Source: an uncultured bacterium (GTDB lineage: Bacteria; Cyanobacteriota; Vampirovibrionia; Gastranaerophilales; Gastranaerophilaceae). From it: a stretch of 64,000 nucleotides of DNA. Numbering within the stretch: the first letter of the stretch is position 1; each line of letters begins with the position of its first letter. The notes beneath the pieces were generated by a model. That model searched no databases and was not told the origin of the DNA. It was given only the letters and a program-made list of their open reading frames with translations. This document shows, piece by piece, positions 44,590-53,470 of the stretch. The DNA is taken from positions 919,865 to 983,864 of the forward strand of contig CASERN010000011.1 in the NCBI GenBank assembly GCA_949290355.1, read 5' to 3'. Made by a program: the position numbers and the translations under genes.

Positions 44590-44649
44590 ATGTTCAATAT
44601 AAAAGCTATGAGTTGCCCCCCCCCCGAAATACTAATAAAAATATTATAG
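44590..44649 (+). CDS. Leader peptide upstream of pilin, with C10 tract (19 aa)
   Basis: ATG at 44590 with AAAGGAGAG seven bases upstream, ending TAG at 44649. Predicted MFNIKAMSCPPPEILIKIL, the PPP coming from ten C. Adding one C would shift the reading into the frame that runs open through to the pilin ATG at 44697. With exactly ten C it is closed. Compare the in-frame leader at 12304-12438. Too short to be found by standard gene callers; that it is translated is an inference from its ribosome binding site. Confidence 0.5.
   Translation: MFNIKAMSCPPPEILIKIL
44616..44625. repeat. Homopolymer of ten C
   Basis: Exactly ten C followed by GAAAT, as at 12399-12408. Lies within a short frame between purA and a pilin gene. 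Confidence 0.95.
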
Positions 44650-44684
44650 TTAGTAAAAAGCTATGCAAATTAAGAAAAGTATAT

Positions 44685-44690
44685 TATAAT
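44685..44690 (+). promoter_or_regulatory. -10 element of the pilin gene, leaderless spacing
   Basis: TATAAT (44685-44690), then AGTGAT and the ATG at 44697. The sequence TATAATAGT(G/A)AT is shared with the promoter of the other leader-preceded pilin (minus strand at 12345-12340). The -35 is weak. Confidence 0.6.
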
Positions 44691-44696
44691 AGTGAT

Positions 44697-45338
44697 ATGA
44701 GTAATCACACTACAAAAAGAGCTTTTACATTAGCAGAAGTACTTATCACGTTAGGTGTAATTGGAGTTGTTGCGGCATTAACTATGCCTGTTGTTGTCGG
44801 TAAATTCCGTCGAAGTACAGCTGAAAATAAACTAAAAAAATTCTATTCGACTATGGATCAAGCCATAAACATGGCTGTTGTTGAATATGGAGAAATTGAA
44901 ATAGAAGACAAGGATAAAGTTGACTATAACAATTCTCAATACATAGAATCTTGGATGAAAAAGTACATAACCAAGTACCTTAAGACTTTAAAATCAGAAA
45001 AAGCAGATAATAGAAGTTATGAAGTTGCCTTCAGTGACGGAAGCGGTTTTGTTGCACAAATGTACCCTCCATATGATTCGACAAACACAAGTCATTTATA
45101 TATTTTCTATTGTTTAAACTTTGACAAATGCGATGAAAACAAAGTTGACGGTAGAAATACTTTTTGGTTTATGTACGACAACGATGCAAAAAAACTTATC
45201 CCAATGCTTTCACAGCTTTCAACAAGCACATTAAAACGAGATTTCTGTTATGAAGGAGGTCAAAGTCAAATGGGATGTGCGGCTCTCATAATGAAAAACA
45301 GTTGGAAAATCCCAGATGATTATCCTTGGATAAAATAA
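44697..45338 (+). CDS. Type IV pilin-like protein with class III signal (213 aa)
   Basis: MSNHTTKRA followed by FTLAEVLITLGVIGVVAALT: prepilin-type, except Ala instead of Gly before the cleavage site. The helix is followed by a polar pilin domain with cysteines (YCLNFDKCDE, CYEGGQSQMGC) and an end near GCAALIMKNSWKIPDDYPWIK similar in style to the other pilin (AEKIIMDGWQMNY). Expected in the inner membrane, then pilus or pseudopilus. No Shine-Dalgarno; a -10 ends six bases before the ATG. Its last bases overlap the region where the M16 frame begins. Confidence 0.85.
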   Translation: MSNHTTKRAFTLAEVLITLGVIGVVAALTMPVVVGKFRRSTAENKLKKFYSTMDQAINMAVVEYGEIEIEDKDKVDYNNSQYIESWMKKYITKYLKTLKSEKADNRSYEVAFSDGSGFVAQMYPPYDSTNTSHLYIFYCLNFDKCDENKVDGRNTFWFMYDNDAKKLIPMLSQLSTSTLKRDFCYEGGQSQMGCAALIMKNSWKIPDDYPWIK

Positions 45339-45376
45339 AAAGGCAATTTTTATTTTGTTTGTGTTTTTATATTAAT

Positions 45377-48184
45377 GTGTATAGAATAAATTCAATAAAT
45401 AGTGTAAATAATTATCCAAATAGAAACAAAACAGGATTTAAAGGGAATAGCACTAACACGGCAAATCCTCAAATAGATAAATTATCAAATGTTCAGCCTG
45501 ATTATACCGTAAAAACTCCTATGAGTTATACAAAAACTGGAGAAATAAATTTCCCTTATGATACCAAAGCTCATATTTACAGACTTGCAAATGGACAAAA
45601 AGTAATTATTGTTCCTCAAGATGGAGAAACCGTAGTTAGAACTTATGTTAACACAGGTTCTATGAATGAGCCTGATAAATTACGTGGAATAAGCCATTAT
45701 ATTGAACATAATTTATTTAACGGTTCTAAAGGACTTGATGAAGGAGATTTTTTCAAACAGGTAGATAAAATGGGAGCATCTACAAATGCTTCTACAGGTT
45801 TTGCTGAAACAAATTACTATATTAGCTCTAATCTTTTAAACGATGGAGATTTAGAAAAGAAAATAAAGCTTCATGCATCAATGCTTGAGACTCCATTATT
45901 TGCAACAGAAAAATTGGAAAAAGAAAAAGGTATTGTTAATTCTGAAATTAACATGATAACATCTGATCCTGAAAATATTGCAATAAATAAAATGCTCAAA
46001 AATCTTTATGGAATAAAATCATCTTCTACAGATATGATTGGCGGTACAACTGATAATATCAACAATCTGACAAGGGAGGATGTAGTAAAATATTTTAACA
46101 ATAACTATTACCCAGCAAATATGGTAACAGTTGTAACTGGAGATGTAAAACCTGAAGAGACAATGAAACTTATTTCAAAATACTTTACATCAAAAAAACA
46201 ACCATCAACACAAAGGCATTTTGAAAAACTTACTCCAATACAAAAAACGAAAAGAGAAGATTTTATTTCGGATAAAGCAACAGCAACATCTATCGTAGTA
46301 GGATTTAATGGACCTTCTTCTGATAACACAAAAGATAGAATTCTACTAGAAGGTTTGTATACTTTACTTATAAGCTCTTCATTAGCAAGAATATCCACAG
46401 ATTTGAAAGAATTTGGAACAAACTTTGATTTTGCACAAGAAAAAATCTGTTCTAATCCATCTGAGCCAAGAGCTATAATCTTTTCTTCTTCTTGCAATGA
46501 TAATAACTCAGAAAAAATTTTAAAAATATTTTATAACATAATAGGTAATATTGAAAATAACCCTCCAACAAATAAAGAAATGCAAGTTATTAAAAAGAAA
46601 ATGCTAAATTCATTTTCTTCAATATTTGAAGACTCCTTTCAAACAAACAACGCAATAGGTACATCTAATTTAGAAAATAATGAAGCTTACTTGAAAGAAT
46701 ATGCAAATATAGTCAAATCAATGACTCCTCAAGATTTAGTAAATACCGCAAAAAAATATCTTGATCTCAACAAGGCTTCAGTAGTTCTGGTACACCCAAC
46801 TACTGCTACAGAAGAATCTATAAAACAAAACCATAAAAACGTATCTTTTACAGGCAATAAAAAAGAAGCAATAAATATGAATACGGTAGAAGCATACAAA
46901 CTTTCAAATAATTATCAAGTAGTATTGGCTGATAACAAAACAGATAACACTAATATAATTTTTCAACTATACACAGATAAAGTATTCAAGAACTCAAAAC
47001 CATCAACAATATTTGTTCTAAATCAAATGCTTTCGGAAGAATCTTCTCTTTTAAATAACCATGAAAAATTCGCTGAATATTTAGGAGAAAACGGCATCAT
47101 AAAAAAAAGCTATATTGATGAGAATTCTTTGTCATATACAGTAAACTGCAATAAAGATGATTTACCTGCAGCTATTAAGGCTATAAAAGAAACTTTAATT
47201 TATCCTAATTTAACCGAACAAGATTTCAAAACTGCGAAATATATTCTTAAAGAGAAATTAGAAAGAACAGAAAAAACAGCTTCCGATAAACTAGAAAAAG
47301 AACTTTTCAAAGGTTTGCCTGCCGGAATAACTAAAGAAGATATTCTGAAAGATATTGATAGCCTTAAACTTGAAGATATTAAAGAATTATATAACTACAT
47401 TCAAAAAAATAGCAAAGGCGAAATAATCATTTCTACTCCTTTTGCAAAAAATCCAAATCTAAAAAATGAAATTTTCAATAGCTTTAGCAGTCTACCTCAA
47501 GTTAAAAAGAATACTCCTAAAGTTTTAGAAAATAACTTTGAAAAAGTTGAGAAAACTAAAGTTCTTACAGATACGAATTTCAAAAATCAAGCAGAAATAA
47601 TTGAAGCTTTTAAATTTAAAATTAACAACAATCTAAAAGATACAGTAACTTTGGAACTTCTAAACACCATTTTAGGAGGAAATCCTTCTTCTCGTTTATT
47701 TATGGATTTACGAGAAAAACAAAAACTTGCTTATCAGGTGAAATCCGATTTTAAAATGAACGAAGATATTGGCTTATTTTCTCTAAAAATTAAAACAACT
47801 ACTGATAACAGAGACACTGGTGAAAAAAGTTACGGTAACATAAAAAAATCTATTGAAGGTTTCAACAAGCATATTGAAAAAATAAAAAATGAAAAAATTA
47901 CAGAAGAAGAATTAAATAATGCAAAACTTAGTCTAAAAAATCTCATACTAAATATTAATCATTACTCATCAGGAAAAATTTCAAGCATTAATACTGGATT
48001 GATTTCGCCATATGGACTAACTAGAGAAAATCAATTACTTGAAGAAATAGATAAAATAACTATTGATGATATATACAACGCTGCAAATTATATATTTTCA
48101 GAAAAACCGACATATTCAATACTTGCAACACAAGAAAGCATAGATGCAAATAAAAATTATCTTTCATCTCTGGAAGAAAAATAA
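45377..48184 (+). CDS. Two-lobe M16 zinc metallopeptidase with N-terminal TGFKG motif (935 aa)
   Basis: Tandem M16 protein. N-terminal half with the inverted zinc motif HYIEH (about 107-111) and EINMITSDPENIAIN as the third metal glutamate region; C-terminal half (from about residue 510) is a second M16 unit without an HxxEH, so presumably inactive. Resembles pitrilysin-type and PqqL. The start is uncertain: I favour GTG at 45377 (MYRINSINSVNNYPNRNKTGFKG, giving the lineage-type N-terminal motif); a TTG at 45326 is possible. No signal peptide. Downstream is a 2-base gap to the convergent exported protein. Confidence 0.85.
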   Translation: MYRINSINSVNNYPNRNKTGFKGNSTNTANPQIDKLSNVQPDYTVKTPMSYTKTGEINFPYDTKAHIYRLANGQKVIIVPQDGETVVRTYVNTGSMNEPDKLRGISHYIEHNLFNGSKGLDEGDFFKQVDKMGASTNASTGFAETNYYISSNLLNDGDLEKKIKLHASMLETPLFATEKLEKEKGIVNSEINMITSDPENIAINKMLKNLYGIKSSSTDMIGGTTDNINNLTREDVVKYFNNNYYPANMVTVVTGDVKPEETMKLISKYFTSKKQPSTQRHFEKLTPIQKTKREDFISDKATATSIVVGFNGPSSDNTKDRILLEGLYTLLISSSLARISTDLKEFGTNFDFAQEKICSNPSEPRAIIFSSSCNDNNSEKILKIFYNIIGNIENNPPTNKEMQVIKKKMLNSFSSIFEDSFQTNNAIGTSNLENNEAYLKEYANIVKSMTPQDLVNTAKKYLDLNKASVVLVHPTTATEESIKQNHKNVSFTGNKKEAINMNTVEAYKLSNNYQVVLADNKTDNTNIIFQLYTDKVFKNSKPSTIFVLNQMLSEESSLLNNHEKFAEYLGENGIIKKSYIDENSLSYTVNCNKDDLPAAIKAIKETLIYPNLTEQDFKTAKYILKEKLERTEKTASDKLEKELFKGLPAGITKEDILKDIDSLKLEDIKELYNYIQKNSKGEIIISTPFAKNPNLKNEIFNSFSSLPQVKKNTPKVLENNFEKVEKTKVLTDTNFKNQAEIIEAFKFKINNNLKDTVTLELLNTILGGNPSSRLFMDLREKQKLAYQVKSDFKMNEDIGLFSLKIKTTTDNRDTGEKSYGNIKKSIEGFNKHIEKIKNEKITEEELNNAKLSLKNLILNINHYSSGKISSINTGLISPYGLTRENQLLEEIDKITIDDIYNAANYIFSEKPTYSILATQESIDANKNYLSSLEEK

Positions 48185-48185
48185 A

Positions 48186-48551
48186 TTATTTGATATCATA
48201 CACAACACCATGTTTATCTACAGAAAAATTTATCGGAATATCCAGATTAGTACCGCAAGCATTGACAGACCAAATCTCATTCCAATTTCCGGAAATATAT
48301 CTCCCTCGTTTATCTGTAATTAAATCTACCGGTTGCTGCTCCATTTTGGTATTCATAAGTTCTATTTTATTACAGCCCTTTACCTTTAATGACGCATTTC
48401 TAAAAGTAGCTCCAATTATCATTGCCTGCATATCAATCGGAACAATAGATTCACCCATAACAGGAATCGGAGTTCGTAAATATTGTTTTCCAGCAGAGTA
48501 ACAAGTTAATCCTATGCTTAGGCAAAAAATTAAACATATAAACTTTTTCAT
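48186..48551 (-). CDS. Exported protein, unknown (121 aa)
   Basis: Signal peptide of about 19 residues (MKKFICLIFCLSIGLTCYSA; the C before YSA could be a lipobox, but the spacing is poor), then a beta-rich domain ending VVYDIK with cysteines KGCNKIEL and NACGTN. GGAGGATAA precedes the ATG. Convergent with the M16 gene. Not recognised. Confidence 0.7.
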   Translation of the reverse strand: MKKFICLIFCLSIGLTCYSAGKQYLRTPIPVMGESIVPIDMQAMIIGATFRNASLKVKGCNKIELMNTKMEQQPVDLITDKRGRYISGNWNEIWSVNACGTNLDIPINFSVDKHGVVYDIK

Positions 48552-48603
48552 TTATCCTCCAAATACTACAATTGCTTTCAATATAACTATACAATAAATT
48601 GAA

Positions 48604-48641
48604 TAAAAAAAGTACCCCTCTTTCGAAGGGCACTCTTTTTT
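48604..48641. terminator. Terminator after gap
   Basis: AGTACCCCTC (48611-48620), loop TTTC, GAAGGGCACT (48625-48634), two G-T pairs; T-runs on both strands, acting for the leftward gap gene. Confidence 0.85.
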
Positions 48642-48655
48642 ATTTTATTCAAAAA

Positions 48656-49672
<1,017 letters not shown>

Positions 49673-49708
49673 TTACTCCCTTTCTTTTGTAAAACCTTTA
49701 ACATGTAT

Positions 49709-49737
49709 CTTATAACATTAACAAAAAAACTAATCAA
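49709..49737 (-). promoter_or_regulatory. Promoter of gap
   Basis: Minus-strand TTGATT (49737-49732), 17-base spacer, TATAAG (49714-49709); leader of about 36 bases to the ATG at 49666. Confidence 0.65.
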
Positions 49738-49781
49738 GTGGGTATAGACCTTTAAAATATTAAGAAATAGTTAATTTATTA

Positions 49782-49810
49782 TTGCAAATATTTTTTTTGC
49801 AATGTATTAT
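49782..49810 (+). promoter_or_regulatory. Promoter of 116-aa gene, leaderless type
   Basis: TTGCAA (49782-49787), 17-base spacer, TATTAT (49805-49810), then TTGATT and ATG at 49817. Confidence 0.7.
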
Positions 49811-49816
49811 TTGATT

Positions 49817-50167
49817 ATGCTAGTAAGTAAGATATGTGTGAACAATTACAGATACCCAACATTTAATAAATCAATAAACTCTGATAAAAAAGAGTCATTT
49901 CTTGATAAAATTCATTCAAAGACCAAAAATTCTGCGGATATGACAGACACAATAATTGTTCCAAGAACCATTTTCAAAGGATATCTTGGGATAATGATAG
50001 GCACTACTTTAGTTACTCTTGGCGGTCTGTTTAATAAACATCCAAAAACAAATAAAACTCTTTTAGGTGCAGGTCTTTTAACATCTTTGTATGGGACTTG
50101 GGCTTTTGTCAGACCATTTATAATAAAAGATGTCAAAGGTGTGGAAAAAGATTCTGCCAAAGAATAA
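49817..50167 (+). CDS. Small membrane protein with YPTFNKS motif (116 aa)
   Basis: Begins MLVSKICVNNYRYPTFNKS, again an N-terminal PxF motif, then basic linker and two hydrophobic segments (IFKGYLGIMIGTTLVTLGGLF and TLLGAGLLTSLYGTWAFVRPF). A second ATG 15 bases upstream is not used if the promoter is as described. Convergent with radA. Not recognised. Confidence 0.6.
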   Translation: MLVSKICVNNYRYPTFNKSINSDKKESFLDKIHSKTKNSADMTDTIIVPRTIFKGYLGIMIGTTLVTLGGLFNKHPKTNKTLLGAGLLTSLYGTWAFVRPFIIKDVKGVEKDSAKE

Positions 50168-50172
50168 AATTT

Positions 50173-51543
50173 TTACTGTGGTGAAACACAAGCTGAAATT
50201 GCGTCCATCAAACGTTTTACAGGAACAATTTCAATCCTATTGTCTTGCAAATTATTCGCAAAAGGAATTATCGCCTTTTTAAATCCCGACATAACAGCTT
50301 CATTCAAACGTTTTTCAATATTATTGACCGGATGAATTTCTCCAGAAAGACCGATTTCGCCAATTATTACGGTTTGAGGATCTACAACAACATCACGAGC
50401 ACATGTAGCAACAGCTAAAGCGATTCCTAAATCTGCAGATGGCTCATATACATCAATACCACCCATTACATTCACATATACATCTTGTTTTGATAAATTA
50501 AGTCCCACTCTTTTTTCAAGAACTGCAAGAATTTGTAAAACTCTGCTTGTATCGACACCATTTGTAACTCGCCTTGGCGTTGGATAAGGTGTTGTACCAA
50601 CAAGCGCCTGTATTTCAACAAGAAGAGGTCGTGTTCCTTCATTAGTTACAATTATTGCACTTCCAGGCGCAGAGACTTGAGAGCGCTCATTTAAGAACAA
50701 TTCATTAGGATTTTTAACTTCTTTTAATCCATCAGAATGCATTTCAAAAATACCAACCTCAGAGGTATTTCCAAAACGATTTTTCATAGAACGCAACATT
50801 CTATATGATTTATATTTATCACCCTCAAAATAAATTACGGTATCTACCATATGCTCTAAGACTTTCGGGCCTGCAATATTCCCTTCTTTTGTAACATGAC
50901 CTATTACAATAATTGTTATATTTTTAGATTTGGCAATATGCATTAAAAGATTTGTACATTCACGTATTTGTGATACACTGCCAGCTGAACTTGCTATATT
51001 TTGAGAATAAATAGCTTGAATACTATCAATAACAACAACATCAGGTAACAAATCTTCTATTTGAGATTTAATTCTTTCCATTGAAGTCTGCGGATATACA
51101 AAAAGATTATCTGAATCAATAGAAAGTCTTTGGGCTCTTAGTTTTAACTGACTTGCACTTTCTTCTGCAGATACATATAAAACTTTTTTATTATTTTTGC
51201 ACAACTCTCCGCTTGTTTGCAAAAGAATTGTAGACTTACCGATACCTGGATCTCCGGCTATTAAAACTAAAGACCCTTGGACAAGTCCACCTCCCAAAAT
51301 TCTATCAAATTCAGAAATATTTGTAGAGACCCTAACTTCTTCTCCTATGTGAATATCTTTTAACAATTCAGGTTTTTCAGTATTTATAAATTCATCATGA
51401 ACAGATGTCTGTTGAGTTTTAGATGGAAATTGAACTTCCTCAACCAAACTTCCCCAAGCACCACACTCAGGGCATTTTCCCAAATAACCTGCAGTTTCAT
51501 ACCCACATTCTTGACATATCCATTTTGATTTAATTTTAGCCAT
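50173..51543 (-). CDS. radA: DNA repair protein RadA
   Basis: RecA-like ATPase helping recombination intermediates mature. 456 residues: zinc knuckle C10/C13/C24/C27 (ICQECGYE...KCPEC), Walker A GDPGIGKST at 97-105, KNRFGNTSEVGIFEM (the KNRFG motif), and the Lon-like C-terminal domain (GGIDVYEPSADLGIALAVATC...). Full length. Leaderless: TATAAT (51555-51550) ends six bases before the ATG, within the edge of an upstream gene's terminator. Confidence 0.96.
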   Translation of the reverse strand: MAKIKSKWICQECGYETAGYLGKCPECGAWGSLVEEVQFPSKTQQTSVHDEFINTEKPELLKDIHIGEEVRVSTNISEFDRILGGGLVQGSLVLIAGDPGIGKSTILLQTSGELCKNNKKVLYVSAEESASQLKLRAQRLSIDSDNLFVYPQTSMERIKSQIEDLLPDVVVIDSIQAIYSQNIASSAGSVSQIRECTNLLMHIAKSKNITIIVIGHVTKEGNIAGPKVLEHMVDTVIYFEGDKYKSYRMLRSMKNRFGNTSEVGIFEMHSDGLKEVKNPNELFLNERSQVSAPGSAIIVTNEGTRPLLVEIQALVGTTPYPTPRRVTNGVDTSRVLQILAVLEKRVGLNLSKQDVYVNVMGGIDVYEPSADLGIALAVATCARDVVVDPQTVIIGEIGLSGEIHPVNNIEKRLNEAVMSGFKKAIIPFANNLQDNRIEIVPVKRLMDAISACVSPQ

Positions 51544-51560
51544 ACGAATATTATATTATA

Positions 51561-51589
51561 AAAATGACGGGTTTTTATCCCGTCATTTT
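51561..51589. terminator. Terminator between the 347-aa gene and radA
   Basis: AAAATGACGGG (51561-51571), 7-base loop, CCCGTCATTTT (51579-51589). Ends the BlaI operon; the radA -10 begins just beyond it. Confidence 0.85.
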
Positions 51590-51591
51590 TT

Positions 51592-52635
51592 TTATTTTTT
51601 AGATGTTTTATTTATTATTGACACATCATCAACTCTTAATGCAAAATAAGGCTTATTTTTATCATTTTCTTGCAAGAACAATACAAAAGTGTCATCAAAA
51701 TAGAATTTTCTTGGTTTTACATTTTCAGGTATAAACGGCATCGACATTTTAGTCGCAATTGAAGCTTCAGATTTTAATTTTACACCTTCATTATCCATTT
51801 TAAAATCAACTGTCTCAATTGCTTGCCCTATAGTTAAGTCAGTTCCTTTAATTTTGTGGTTACACAACTCATCGAATGATTTTTGAGCATATAACGAGAT
51901 ATTTGGGACTTTGAATTCATCCTTAGCTAAAAATTCAGAAGAACCATCATATTGAACTTTTTTCATGAACATATCTGAATATAATTTATCAAAAGTTTTA
52001 TTATCATCAGTTCTATATAAATACAGTACGTCTTTTCCCTGAGTAATTACAGATACAGCAAAATCTTTCGGAGAATTATAGAATAATACATGCAATGTAT
52101 CATCTAGAATTTTATCACTATTCTCATCAATTCCAAAATAGTCAACCTTTTTAAATGAATGAGCAAATCTTGCAGGTTCTAATTTATCAAAAGCGGTTAA
52201 AAATTTAAAATCTTTTTTCAACATAGCATAAACTAAATACTTACCTGCTCCAGGAGTCCAATCAATTGAATCTAAAATATCACTTGTTTCATTAAATTTT
52301 TCCTTTAAAGCATTCTCAATCTGAGCTTTTAATTCAGGAGAAGTTTCTCCATAAGCTTTGTAATAAGAATCCTCTGATAAATCATCCGCTTTAAATCTTT
52401 GTTTATTTAACTTAAAAACCAATGGAGACCTGTAGTCATCAAATTGCACAGGTCCTTTAACTATGCCATCCATAAAATCATTCCATACAAGCTGGAATGT
52501 TCCAACCCACAATCTGTTTTGTTGTACTGATTTTGAAGACATTAAAGGTAATACATCTAATGATTTATCAGTTTTTGCCATAACAGCTCCGCCAGCTATC
52601 ATTAAAACTGCAAGTAAAGCTAATAATTTTTTCAT
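51592..52635 (-). CDS. Exported protein, serpin-like C-terminus (347 aa)
   Basis: Signal peptide of about 20 residues (MKKLLALLAVLMIAGGAVMA). The mature part is long and mixed alpha/beta. Towards the C-terminus the stretch VDFKMDNEGVKLKSEASIATKMSM...FYFDDTFVLFLQENDKNKPYFALRVDD follows the serpin layout (hinge rich in A/S/T, then the FxxxxPFLFxI strand), and AKDEFKVPNISLYAQ also fits. A true serpin is usually a little longer and the reactive-loop is not clear, so this is tentative. Third gene of the BlaI operon, its ATG overlapping the stop of the 132-aa gene; AAGGAG precedes. Confidence 0.55.
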   Translation of the reverse strand: MKKLLALLAVLMIAGGAVMAKTDKSLDVLPLMSSKSVQQNRLWVGTFQLVWNDFMDGIVKGPVQFDDYRSPLVFKLNKQRFKADDLSEDSYYKAYGETSPELKAQIENALKEKFNETSDILDSIDWTPGAGKYLVYAMLKKDFKFLTAFDKLEPARFAHSFKKVDYFGIDENSDKILDDTLHVLFYNSPKDFAVSVITQGKDVLYLYRTDDNKTFDKLYSDMFMKKVQYDGSSEFLAKDEFKVPNISLYAQKSFDELCNHKIKGTDLTIGQAIETVDFKMDNEGVKLKSEASIATKMSMPFIPENVKPRKFYFDDTFVLFLQENDKNKPYFALRVDDVSIINKTSKK

Positions 52636-53033
52636 CATTTCTCCTTCTTATAATATATATTTTCATCTGATTTTATATTCAAAAATCTTAAAAAGCCTCT
52701 AAAAAAACCTTTAGTATTATTTTCATGCGGAATGTTAGCATACTCATAATATTTTTCATAATTCCTAATTATATTTTCTGGTAAATCCTCACCTTTTTCC
52801 AATACATTAGAAATAAATTCCAAATAATCATCCTGCTCTTCTTTGTATAATTCATCTCTTTTTCTTAAATCTTCATCAGCTTCAAAATGGACAAGAGCAT
52901 GATATGCAGCATGAATACTTTTGTCATCAGTATCTTTAGGGAATCTCAAGATTGCTTCTCTTACACAGATATTATAAATCAATACTTGCCTTATAAGATT
53001 AGCAACCAACAAACGATCTTGAATATTTATCAT
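52635..53033 (-). CDS. Helical acidic protein, unknown (132 aa)
   Basis: Mostly alpha-helical, rich in E/K/D/Y, beginning MINIQDRLLVANLIRQVL and ending in a basic tail. No domain recognised. Sits between the BlaI-like regulator (gap of 4 bases) and the exported serpin-like protein (1-base overlap), so it is cotranscribed. Confidence 0.6.
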   Translation of the reverse strand: MINIQDRLLVANLIRQVLIYNICVREAILRFPKDTDDKSIHAAYHALVHFEADEDLRKRDELYKEEQDDYLEFISNVLEKGEDLPENIIRNYEKYYEYANIPHENNTKGFFRGFLRFLNIKSDENIYYKKEK

Positions 53034-53037
53034 TTTT

Positions 53038-53379
53038 CTATACTAAAATATGTTGATTACTGTTTTCTATAAATTTAATTAAATCAATATAACTGCCATC
53101 AAAAAATTGTTCTGTAAGAGTTTTTACAGCATCCAATGCCATTTCATTTTTATTCATCGTTGCTTTGTAAAAGAATTTTTTCCCAACCTTATAACGCACA
53201 AGAATAGATTTAACAGTCAACCGATCCATAACAGTCTTTATAGTAGTATAAGCTCTTTCTATTCCATTTGCAGATAAATAATCCACTATATCTTGAATAG
53301 ATATATCCCTATCCTCGTTATCTTTTGTTAAACTCCAAATTGAATTCAAAATATCAATTTCCAGTTTACCGCACACCAT
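53038..53379 (-). CDS. BlaI/MecI-family transcriptional repressor
   Basis: Winged-helix repressor of 113 residues: LEIDILNSIWSLTKD..DISIQDIVDYLSANGIERAYTTIKTVMDRLTVKSILVRYKVGKKFFYKA is the DNA-binding domain (AYTTIKTVMDRL is the recognition helix segment), followed by a dimerisation helix. Family members repress beta-lactamase or stress genes and are cut by a BlaR1 protease sensor; no BlaR1 is present. The first gene of a three-gene operon with its own dyad operator at 53411-53425. AGAGGAATTT precedes the ATG. Confidence 0.88.
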   Translation of the reverse strand: MVCGKLEIDILNSIWSLTKDNEDRDISIQDIVDYLSANGIERAYTTIKTVMDRLTVKSILVRYKVGKKFFYKATMNKNEMALDAVKTLTEQFFDGSYIDLIKFIENSNQHILV

Positions 53380-53410
53380 AAATTCCTCTACTTTCTTTGT
53401 TCAATACTAA

Positions 53411-53425
53411 TTACTATTATTGTAA
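53411..53425. promoter_or_regulatory. Operator-like dyad of the BlaI operon
   Basis: TTACTATTATTGTAA (53411-53425): a 15-base sequence with 12 of 15 positions matching its own complement. It lies between a -35 (TTGTGT) and -10 (TATTGA) on the minus strand, in front of the BlaI-type gene, where autorepression would act. Confidence 0.5.
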
Positions 53426-53470
53426 CACAAATTTATCCTATTTCAACTTTATAAATGGAAAAATTTACAA

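Noticed and set aside
44613-44696. TTG start for the second pilin reading through the C-run
   Set aside because: The TTG sits at the start of the C-run without a ribosome binding site; the 44697 ATG has a -10 element at leaderless spacing.
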